A DNA stretch of 5,356 nucleotides, taken from positions 1-5,356 of the forward strand of contig CAUJIL010000081.1 in NCBI GenBank assembly GCA_963204845.1, read 5' to 3'. The stretch is from Pseudomonadota bacterium. Lineage in GTDB: Bacteria; Pseudomonadota; Gammaproteobacteria; Pseudomonadales; UBA5518. The notes under the pieces are model-generated. The model was given only the letters and a program-made list of their open reading frames with translations. It did not search any database and was not told the DNA's origin. Within the stretch, counting starts at the first letter, position 1. Each line of letters begins with the position of its first letter. Position numbers and translations under genes: made by a program. Positions 1 through 5,085 of this stretch are shown piece by piece.

Positions 1-82
1 GCACCAGCGCATCGAAGCCGCCGGCGGCGTCGAAGCGCAGGCGCGTGACCACGCGCGCGGTACGTATCGTGCGTTCGCGCAT
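1..82 (-). CDS. Start of an unrecognised gene, partial at the window edge
   Basis: An ATG at 82 opens a frame that stays free of stops to the window edge: 27 complete codons reading MRERTIRTARVVTRLRFDAA and on to GGFDALV. I do not recognise the product from so short a piece. The N-terminus is rich in arginine and then becomes hydrophobic, with no signal peptide or membrane segment. The case for a real gene is its position. The ATG lies 8 bases past the TGA of the DUF7064-type gene (93-91), and GAGG at 92-89 sits 6 bases before the ATG, overlapping that stop codon. This arrangement is typical of translational coupling, so it is probably the next gene of the same operon. A GTG at 86-84 is in another frame. 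The rest of the gene lies outside the window, so function and length are unknown. Confidence 0.55.
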   Translation of the reverse strand, partial: MRERTIRTARVVTRLRFDAAGGFDALV

Positions 83-90
83 CCACGGCC

Positions 91-1053
91 TCAGCGGGCC
101 GCGGGCGCGGCGGCCCCGGCGAGCAGCTGGCGGAAGAAACGGCGCGCTCCGCGCGCGGTCCAGTTGTCGTGATCCTCGCCGTAGGCCGTGCGGCCGTCGA
201 AACGCCACGCCGTCAGGCAGTTCCACGTGAACAGATTCGGGTTCAGGTGCAGTCCGATGCGGTTCAGGCACTCGCCTTCGGCCCGCAGCTCGCGTCCCGA
301 CTCGTCGCGCAGTTCCAGCGCCACACGCAACGGTGCACCGCTCGCCGCGTCGCGTTCGAGCACGTGCCGCCGGCCGCTCGTGATGCGCGCGCAGCGCCCG
401 TCGCGCAGCAGGTAGCCGTGGATCCCGATGCACTCACCGGGGGTGAACTCCATCGTGATCAGGTGAAAGCCGTGGCCGTCGTCGGCGGTCGCGTAGCTGT
501 AGCCGCCGTTCACGGCGCCGGTGCCGTGGATGTCCGCGCCGAATTGCGAACGCGCGCTCCAGGAGCGGTCGCGCATGCCGTAGGCATCGACCGCGATCGT
601 CTCCCCGGCGATGCGTATCCAGCCGCGATAACGCCCGGCCTGCTCGTAGTGCCCGCCCTGGAGGTGATTCGGTGGCACGATCGCGGTGAAATCGAGCGCG
701 AACTCGACCTCGTCGGCGTCCGGGTCGCGGTAACGCAACTCGTAGCGCCGCAACGGTTCGGCACACCGGATCGACAACCCGTTCGCGAGCTCGATGTGGT
801 CAAGATCCTGCGGCGGGATCGGGAGATGCCAGAAGTTCTTGCCGAACAGCACCGTGTGCGGCTGGTGCCCGCTCGGATCCCACAGCCAGACTGCGGCCGA
901 GCAGACGCCGAGATTCGGCTGGAAGAACGGGTAGACCTGGCCCGAGAGTCGCCGCTCGGGCACCGCGAAGGTGAACCAGCAGGTCTCGGCCCAGTAAGGA
1001 CTGTCGGTGGCCGGCGGATGAAAGCGGTCGTCGGGATGCGTGGGTGTGTCCAT
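91..1053 (-). CDS. DUF7065/DUF7064-type protein of unknown function
   Basis: A predicted 320-aa soluble protein without signal peptide or membrane segments. The N-terminus carries DDRFHP (residues 8-13), then SPYWAETCWFTFAVPERRLSG (18-38, aromatic-rich). A beta-rich middle follows, then the strongest signature, HYEQAGRYRGWI (135-146) with YGMRDRSWSAR (158-168), and a late TAWRFDGRTAYGEDHDNW (281-298). I recognise this as the family Pfam splits into DUF7065 (N-terminal) and DUF7064 (C-terminal), thought to be a lipocalin-like double beta-barrel fold. Its activity is unknown to me. Conserved His, Glu, Arg, Asp and Trp residues look like a ligand or active site, which is inference. The start at 1053 is preferred because GGAG (1066-1063) stands 9 bases upstream. 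The ATG at 1068 has GGAGG only 1 base away, and the longer reading from 1125 overlaps the NMO stop and adds an uncharacteristic Arg-rich extension. It lies 68 bp after the NMO-like gene and is probably co-transcribed with it and with the partial gene at 82. Confidence 0.85.
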   Translation of the reverse strand: MDTPTHPDDRFHPPATDSPYWAETCWFTFAVPERRLSGQVYPFFQPNLGVCSAAVWLWDPSGHQPHTVLFGKNFWHLPIPPQDLDHIELANGLSIRCAEPLRRYELRYRDPDADEVEFALDFTAIVPPNHLQGGHYEQAGRYRGWIRIAGETIAVDAYGMRDRSWSARSQFGADIHGTGAVNGGYSYATADDGHGFHLITMEFTPGECIGIHGYLLRDGRCARITSGRRHVLERDAASGAPLRVALELRDESGRELRAEGECLNRIGLHLNPNLFTWNCLTAWRFDGRTAYGEDHDNWTARGARRFFRQLLAGAAAPAAR

Positions 1054-1062
1054 CGGAAGTTT

Positions 1063-1066
1063 CTCC
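1063..1066 (-). promoter_or_regulatory. Ribosome binding site deciding the DUF7064-type start
   Basis: GGAG on the minus strand, 9 bases before the ATG at 1053. Another GGAGG lies 6 bases further upstream, but it is 1 base from the in-frame ATG at 1068, too close to serve that codon. This spacing is the main reason for choosing 1053 as the start. Confidence 0.6.
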
Positions 1067-1121
1067 ATGCCTCCACGGTTCATGTCCCGCGCTGGCGACG
1101 CCACGCCTGCGCAGCGCCGTC

Positions 1122-2255
1122 TCAACCGAGACGGTCGGCGATCTCACCGAGCGACGCGGCGAACGCTTCGCGGAAATCGTTCACGATCGTGCGGCAGGAG
1201 CGGACCTGCTTGATCAACCCGATTGCCTGTCCGGCCGGCGACGTGACCAGTTCGCGCGCGCCTTCGTTGCCCGCGGCCAGTGAGCGGCTGATTCGCGTCA
1301 GCGCCTCGGTGGTTGCCATCGTCTGCAACGGCATCGGCAGCGGATCGGGCGTATCGGCCGCGTCCCATGCCTGGGTATACGGCGTGACCAGGTGGCGCGC
1401 CGGCTTGCCGGTGATGCAGCGCGTACGCGCGGTCTGCTCGGATGCGGCGGCGACCAGCTTGTCGCGCACCGCCGGAGGCAGTTCGGATTCCGCGCTGGTC
1501 AGCCACACCGACCCGGTCCAGACGCCGCTCGCACCCAGCACCATCGCCGCTGCCATCTGCCGACCGGGGGCGATGCCGCCGGCGGCGAGCACCGGCAGCG
1601 GCGCCACCGCCTCGACCACCTGCGGCACCAGCACCATCGTCGTGATCTCGCCGGTATGCCCGGCCGCCTCGTAGCCATTGGCCACGATCAGGTCGACCCC
1701 CGCTTCCTTCTGCTTCACCGCGTGACGCACGCTGCCGGCCAGCGCGCCAACCCGGATGCCCTTCGCACGCACCCGCTCGACCACGTCGCGCGGCGGCACG
1801 CCGAGCGCGTTGACCAGCAGCGCGGGCGAGAACTCCAGCGCCACGTCCAGTTGGCGCCGTGCCACCTGCTCCGACCACGCCAGCTCCGCCGTGTCGCGCA
1901 ACTTCGCCCCCTCGGCGAGCGGCGGCACGCCGAAACGGTCACACAGATCGTTGGCGAAACGGACGTGTCCCTCCGGGATCATCTGCCACAGATCGGCGGC
2001 ACCGAACTCTTGTCGACCTTCCGCGTCGGCGCGAACGTATCGTTCGGGGATGACCAGATCGACCCCGTAGGGCCGGCCGTCGAGATGGTCCTCGATCCAG
2101 CGCAGCTCCTCGCGCAACTGCTCGGGCGTGTAGTGCAGCGCGCCGAACACGCCCAGACCACCGGCCTTGCTGACCGCGACCACGACGTCGCGGCAGTGGC
2201 TGAACGCGAAAAGCGGAAAATCGATGCCGAAGGTGCTGGCGATGGCCGATGTCAC
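1122..2255 (-). CDS. Nitronate monooxygenase-family FMN protein (2-nitropropane dioxygenase-like)
   Basis: A 377-aa TIM-barrel flavoprotein of the nitronate monooxygenase / 2-nitropropane dioxygenase / FabK-related superfamily. These are cytoplasmic FMN enzymes; characterised members oxidise alkyl nitronates, but many annotated ones have other or unknown substrates. Visible motifs are FPLFAFSHCRDVVVAVSKAGG (13-33, first strand with the early Gly pair), DLIVANGYEAAGHTGEI (188-204, with His200 where class I enzymes have the catalytic-base GxEAGGH motif), and LAAGGIAPGRQMAAAMVLGA (223-242) running into SGVWTGS (243-249), the FMN-phosphate binding loops. Residues 70-145 are a longer insert than in the shortest members. 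The start is a GTG at 2255 with AGGGA (2270-2266) 10 bases upstream; no better in-frame ATG exists. It follows the transpeptidase by 103 bp and precedes the DUF7064-type gene by 68 bp. In this setting a role in oxidising or reducing a catabolic intermediate is as likely as nitronate detoxification; that is inference. Confidence 0.88.
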   Translation of the reverse strand: MTSAIASTFGIDFPLFAFSHCRDVVVAVSKAGGLGVFGALHYTPEQLREELRWIEDHLDGRPYGVDLVIPERYVRADAEGRQEFGAADLWQMIPEGHVRFANDLCDRFGVPPLAEGAKLRDTAELAWSEQVARRQLDVALEFSPALLVNALGVPPRDVVERVRAKGIRVGALAGSVRHAVKQKEAGVDLIVANGYEAAGHTGEITTMVLVPQVVEAVAPLPVLAAGGIAPGRQMAAAMVLGASGVWTGSVWLTSAESELPPAVRDKLVAAASEQTARTRCITGKPARHLVTPYTQAWDAADTPDPLPMPLQTMATTEALTRISRSLAAGNEGARELVTSPAGQAIGLIKQVRSCRTIVNDFREAFAASLGEIADRLG

Positions 2256-2358
2256 GTGGGGTCGTTCCCTGCGGTTTGGAAGTGCCCAGTATGCCGCAGG
2301 CCAGCGCGTCGCGGCCGAACCTCAACGGATCGTCATGCGATCACCGGGTGACCGGCTC

Positions 2359-3156
2359 TCAGGGGCGGATCTCGATCGGTGTGCCATCGGGAACCACGCG
2401 CCAGATCTCGTCGATGTGCTCGTTGTTCAGTGCGATGCAGCCCTCGGTCCAGTCCCGCGCCCGGCGGCGCAGGATGCGACGGATCGCCGGGTCGTCGTGC
2501 TCGCCGTGGAGCATGACCATCCCCCCCGGCTTGACCCCGCGTTCCTCGGCACGCAGACGGTCCTGCGGCCCCGGATACGAGATATGGATCGACTTGTAGT
2601 AGCGGCTGCGCGGGTTGCGCCAGTCCAGCGTGTAGACCCCTTCGGGCGTGCGCAGGTCACCCTCCCGTAGCTTGTGCCCGCTCGGCGCACCACCGAGCAT
2701 CACCGGGTACTCGCGGAACGGCTTGCCGTTGCGCAGCACGTACAGGCGCCGCTTCGACTTTTCGACCAGCACGCGGACCTCGGAGCGGCGCAGCGCTGCC
2801 TTCGGTTCGGCGCCTGGCTCGGTCGGCAGCAGGCCCAGGCGACGCAGCACGTCGTAGGCCGCGCTGGACGCCTGATTGGCCGCCGCACGCCGCGGCGAGG
2901 CGCTTACCACAGTCTCGCTGACACCAACCGTCATCTGCTCGCTGGCCGCGGGCGCCACCGACTGCGGACCCGTCGCGGGCTGCTTCGGCTGCGGCGCCGC
3001 CACCGGTTGCGTCTTCAGCAGCCCCAGCCGCTGCAACACCCGGTAGGAATCGCTCACGGTGTCCGGCGCCACCGCCACGTCGGCCCGTGCCGCCATCGCG
3101 AGGAACAGGAAGGCCATCGATACGCAAGCAACTCGCAGCAAGGCGGATCCGTACAC
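2359..3156 (-). CDS. Exported L,D-transpeptidase (YkuD domain)
   Basis: A 265-aa cell-wall enzyme. YkuD-domain L,D-transpeptidases use a cysteine to form or exchange peptide bonds at the third residue of peptidoglycan stems, or to attach or release anchored proteins, in the periplasm. Residues 1-25 form a signal peptide: Arg8, a hydrophobic core MAFLFLAMAA (14-23), and likely cleavage after ARA (23-25). Residues 26-120 are a Pro/Ala/Gln-rich linker carrying two copies of a short motif (35-51 and 98-114). The catalytic domain is about 126-264: VRVLVEKSKRRLYVLRNGK (127-145), LREGDLRTPEGVY (163-175), His217-Gly218, and DWTEGCIALNN (235-245) with catalytic Cys240, ending in the usual VPDGTPIEI (255-263). 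The TEGCIALNN form, instead of SHGCxR, resembles the YafK-like branch. The start is GTG at 3156 with AGGGA (3171-3167) 10 bases upstream. The ATG at 3117 would remove the charged n-region. A good promoter lies just upstream. It is an odd functional neighbour for the catabolic-type genes around it. Confidence 0.93.
   Translation of the reverse strand: MYGSALLRVACVSMAFLFLAMAARADVAVAPDTVSDSYRVLQRLGLLKTQPVAAPQPKQPATGPQSVAPAASEQMTVGVSETVVSASPRRAAANQASSAAYDVLRRLGLLPTEPGAEPKAALRRSEVRVLVEKSKRRLYVLRNGKPFREYPVMLGGAPSGHKLREGDLRTPEGVYTLDWRNPRSRYYKSIHISYPGPQDRLRAEERGVKPGGMVMLHGEHDDPAIRRILRRRARDWTEGCIALNNEHIDEIWRVVPDGTPIEIRP
2815..2865 (-). repeat. Second copy of the duplicated linker motif in the L,D-transpeptidase
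   Basis: Encodes residues 98-114, SAAYDVLRRLGLLPTEP. It matches the first copy at 11 of 17 positions (S, Y, V, L, R, L, G, L, L, T, P) and lies exactly 63 residues after it, immediately before the YkuD domain. Confidence 0.75.
3004..3054 (-). repeat. First copy of the duplicated linker motif in the L,D-transpeptidase
   Basis: Encodes residues 35-51, SDSYRVLQRLGLLKTQP, just after the predicted signal peptide cleavage site. The pattern shared with the second copy is S-x-x-Y-x-V-L-x-R-L-G-L-L-x-T-x-P. It could form a short amphipathic helix followed by a proline-rich spacer. Confidence 0.75.
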
Positions 3157-3198
3157 GTGTCGTTGTTCCCTGGTTTCGTGGCTGGCCGTCTGCGGGGA

Positions 3199-3227
3199 AT
3201 TATAGTCAGGCGGGCTGCATATGCCAG
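3199..3227 (-). promoter_or_regulatory. Sigma70-type promoter for the L,D-transpeptidase
   Basis: Read on the minus strand, CTGGCA (3227-3222, 4 of 6 matches to TTGACA) is followed after 17 bases by TATAAT (3204-3199, a perfect -10). Transcription would begin around 3192, giving a leader of about 36 bases that carries the AGGGA ribosome site. A perfect -10 with optimal spacing is rare by chance in such G+C-rich DNA. It may also serve the downstream NMO-like and DUF7064-type genes by read-through. Confidence 0.7.
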
Positions 3228-3237
3228 TGTTCCCGCC
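3209..3237. promoter_or_regulatory. Inverted repeat over the -35 element, possible operator
   Basis: GGCGGG (3209-3214) and CCCGCC (3232-3237) form 6-base inverted arms around an AT-richer centre. The centre holds a near-palindrome, CTGCATATGCCAG (3215-3227), one base short of a perfect 14-mer. The structure covers the -35 hexamer and most of the spacer of the transpeptidase promoter. No T-run follows on the minus strand, so it does not look like an intrinsic terminator of the synthetase gene that ends at 3253. A repressor site is the more natural reading, which is inference. Confidence 0.35.
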
Positions 3238-3252
3238 ACATCCACGAACCGC

Positions 3253-4860
3253 TCAGCGCACCGCCTCGAAGCCGGCCTTGCGCGCATCCCAGGCGCCAGG
3301 CCCCACGCCCGTCTCGCGCAGCTTGTATTTCTGCAGTTTCTGGTTCGGCGTGTAAGGCAGCGCGGTGACGAGCTCGATGTAGCGCGGCACGAAGAAATAC
3401 GGGGCGTTGTCGTTGATGAAGCGCGCAATGTCCTCCTCGCGCACCGTCGCGCCCGGCTTCAACACCACGTTCAGCTTGATCTCGTCCTCGCTGGCGAGTT
3501 CCGCGCTCGGGATGCCGAAGGCACCGCAGTCGGCGATGGCCGGATGCCGCCGCGCGACCATCTCGACCTCGAAGGTGGAGATGTTGCGCCCCTTGTAGCG
3601 CACCGCGTCCTTCTTGCGGTCGACGAAGAAGTAGTTGTCGTCGGCGTCGCGACGCAGCATGTCGCCGGTCTTGTACCACTCGCCGCTGAACGCGTTGGCA
3701 GTCGCCTCGGGGTCGTCGAAATAGCCGTTGAAGATCACGAACGGACGCCGCGGCCGCAACCACAGCTCGCCGGCCTCCCCGACCGGCACGTCGCCTCCGG
3801 TGTCGTCTACCAGCCGCACATCGACCGCATCGACCGGGTTGCCACAGCTGCCGGCGGGCCACGCCGAGCGCAGGTGCGTGTCCTGGCGCAGGATCATCAT
3901 CGCCTCGCTCTGCGACATCCCCTGACCCAGCACGCGCACGCCGAAACGACGCGCGAACGGCTCCCGGATCTCGGTCGGCATCGGCACCGCCTGCAGCTCG
4001 CGCATGGGATTGTCCGCATCGTCGGGCCGCTCCGGCGCCGCCCACAGGAACATGTGCATGGCGCCGATCGTGAACGACTGCGTCGCGCCGTAGAAACGCA
4101 CCCGATCCCAGAACGAGGTCACCGAAAACGCCGGATCGACCGCCAGCGTGATGCCGCAGAACAGCGTACGGAACAGCGAGGTCGCCCACGCGCCGGAGTT
4201 GTACATCGGCATCACGTTGTAGGCGATGTCCCCGGGCCTCGTGTCGTACATCGAGTCGCCCCCGAGCGCGGCCTCGAACCACACGTTGTGGCTCTGCATC
4301 ACGCCCTTCGAGCGCCCGGTGGTACCCGAGGTCCACAGCACCGCACTGACGTCGCCGTAGCCCAGCCCGGACAGGTCGGGCTCGGCCGCGGATGCCGCGA
4401 ACAACTCGCCGAAGGCGATCGCGCCGGGCAGGACCGCCGGATCACCGAGCACCGCGATGCGCTCGACCACGAGCCCGTCGGCGACCGCCGCGACCCGCGC
4501 GGCATGTGCCTCGTCGGTGACCAGCAGCCGGGCACGGCCGCGGTTGATCGTGTCCTGCAGCCAGCCGCCCTTGTAGTCGCTGTTCACCGGCACCCAGACC
4601 GCGCCGAGCTTGTTGACCGCGAGCACCAGGAACATCACCTCCGGCGCGCTGCCCAGGTAGAACACCACGCGATCGCCGCGGCCGATGCCGAGCCGCCGCA
4701 GCCCCGCGGCCAGGCGGTTCACCTCGACGTTGGTCTGCTCGAAGGTGTAGACGGTGCGGTCGAAAACGAGGAAGCGCGTATCGCCGTTGCGCTCGGCCTG
4801 CACGCGGATCGCGCGCCCGATGTGGCGTTCACGGACATCGTCGAATTCGAGTCTGTACAT
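3253..4860 (-). CDS. Acyl-CoA synthetase, AMP-binding superfamily (CaiC / fatty-acyl-CoA ligase-like)
   Basis: A 535-aa cytoplasmic enzyme expected to activate a carboxylic acid with ATP to an acyl-adenylate and then an acyl-CoA. Motifs in order: the phosphate-binding loop LWTSGTTGRSKGV (175-187); MPMYNSGAW (217-225) in the substrate-pocket region; LGQGMSQSEA (311-320) in the A5 position; WYKTGD (395-400) with the ribose-binding Asp400; DRKKDAVRYKGRNIS (414-428), the hinge and CoA region; and LPYTPNQKLQKYKLR (501-515) with Lys508 at the catalytic A10 position. Length and the RNISTFEVE stretch suit the CaiC/medium- to long-chain ligase group; the substrate cannot be read from sequence. Two motifs depart from consensus: A5 reads QGMSQSE rather than YGMTE, and A10 reads PNQK rather than PTGK. 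The ATG at 4860 is preferred because AGGAG (4873-4869) stands 8 bases upstream; the longer TTG reading from 4926 has no such support. It stands alone, 225 bp after the DUF3604 gene and 96 bp before the transpeptidase. Confidence 0.93.
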   Translation of the reverse strand: MYRLEFDDVRERHIGRAIRVQAERNGDTRFLVFDRTVYTFEQTNVEVNRLAAGLRRLGIGRGDRVVFYLGSAPEVMFLVLAVNKLGAVWVPVNSDYKGGWLQDTINRGRARLLVTDEAHAARVAAVADGLVVERIAVLGDPAVLPGAIAFGELFAASAAEPDLSGLGYGDVSAVLWTSGTTGRSKGVMQSHNVWFEAALGGDSMYDTRPGDIAYNVMPMYNSGAWATSLFRTLFCGITLAVDPAFSVTSFWDRVRFYGATQSFTIGAMHMFLWAAPERPDDADNPMRELQAVPMPTEIREPFARRFGVRVLGQGMSQSEAMMILRQDTHLRSAWPAGSCGNPVDAVDVRLVDDTGGDVPVGEAGELWLRPRRPFVIFNGYFDDPEATANAFSGEWYKTGDMLRRDADDNYFFVDRKKDAVRYKGRNISTFEVEMVARRHPAIADCGAFGIPSAELASEDEIKLNVVLKPGATVREEDIARFINDNAPYFFVPRYIELVTALPYTPNQKLQKYKLRETGVGPGAWDARKAGFEAVR

Positions 4861-4868
4861 TCGGTATT

Positions 4869-4873
4869 CTCCT
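4869..4873 (-). promoter_or_regulatory. Ribosome binding site deciding the synthetase start
   Basis: AGGAG on the minus strand, 8 bases before the ATG at 4860. It fixes the start at this ATG rather than at the TTG at 4926, whose extra 22 residues are Arg-rich and do not resemble the family N-terminus. Confidence 0.75.
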
Positions 4874-4956
4874 GGACGTGTCGATCGCGCGCACCCGCGG
4901 GTCGCGGCGGGTTCCCGTGTGCGCAACGCGTCGAAGGTTCGCAGACCACCGACACG

Positions 4957-4970
4957 GGTGACAAGTCACC
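4957..4970. promoter_or_regulatory. Perfect 6-2-6 inverted repeat, candidate operator upstream of the synthetase
   Basis: GGTGAC-AA-GTCACC on the plus strand is a perfect dyad, centred about 100 bases upstream of the synthetase start. Its minus strand contains TTGTCA (4964-4959), a 5 of 6 match to a -35 hexamer, but I find no good -10 at the right distance. Size and symmetry suit a dimeric helix-turn-helix regulator of the GntR, TetR or CRP/FNR type; which one is not decidable here. The gap (4861-5085) otherwise holds no gene, no clear terminator for the DUF3604 gene and no strong promoter that I can see. Confidence 0.4.
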
Positions 4971-5008
4971 TCGTGCCCGGCAGCAGACCAGCATTGCTGT
5001 GTTCGATG

Positions 5009-5049
5009 GTCGACTCGCGTGTCGATGCCTCATTTTTCCGCGTCGACTC
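5009..5049 (+). repeat. Direct repeat GTCGACTC in the intergenic region
   Basis: GTCGACTC occurs at 5009-5016 and again at 5042-5049, 33 bases apart, about three helical turns. Each contains the palindrome GTCGAC. Related GTCGATG (5021-5027) lies between them, next to a T-run at 5033-5037. Short enough to be chance in this composition, but it sits in a likely regulatory gap. Confidence 0.25.
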
Positions 5050-5085
5050 CTGAGACGCAGAGGCAATGGCAACAACCTGCACGGC

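Noticed and set aside
1093..1103. TGGCG-A-CGCCA palindrome between the NMO-like and DUF7064-type genes
   Set aside because: Short, G+C-rich, with no loop and no T-run; not distinguishable from chance.
1054..1125. A longer start for the DUF7064-type protein at 1125 or 1068
   Set aside because: The 1125 start overlaps the NMO stop and lacks support, and the 1068 ATG is one base from its GGAGG. The ATG at 1053 has proper spacing.
169..1674. A 501-codon plus-strand open frame antisense to the DUF7064-type and NMO-like genes
   Set aside because: In the DUF7064 gene it runs in the reverse of the true codon register, where a stop would need TTA, CTA or TCA codons in the sense gene. These are rare at this G+C. 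Its product is Arg/Val/Ala-rich with no family resemblance.
2288..2293. CATACT as a -10 element for a separate NMO promoter
   Set aside because: Only 4 of 6 matches, and no -35-like hexamer at 15-19 bases upstream.
1392..2351. A 319-codon plus-strand open frame antisense to the NMO-like gene
   Set aside because: The same reverse-register effect in G+C-rich coding DNA; the translation is low-complexity in His/Arg/Gln and shows no domain.
2341..2351. TCACC-G-GGTGA after the transpeptidase as a terminator or operator
   Set aside because: A one-base centre cannot form a hairpin loop, no T-run follows, and it stands just past the stop codon where short dyads are common by chance.
3206..4336. A 376-codon minus-strand frame within the synthetase gene
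   Set aside because: It overlaps the well-supported synthetase in another frame; its Arg/Gly/Ala-rich translation has no recognisable motif.
4861..4926. A 22-residue N-terminal extension of the synthetase from a TTG codon
   Set aside because: AGGAG lies 8 bases before the ATG at 4860, and the extension does not look like the family's N-terminus.
5041..5060. GCGTC/GACGC hairpin after the DUF3604 gene as a terminator
   Set aside because: A five-base stem with a nine-base loop, followed on the minus strand by an A-run rather than a T-run.
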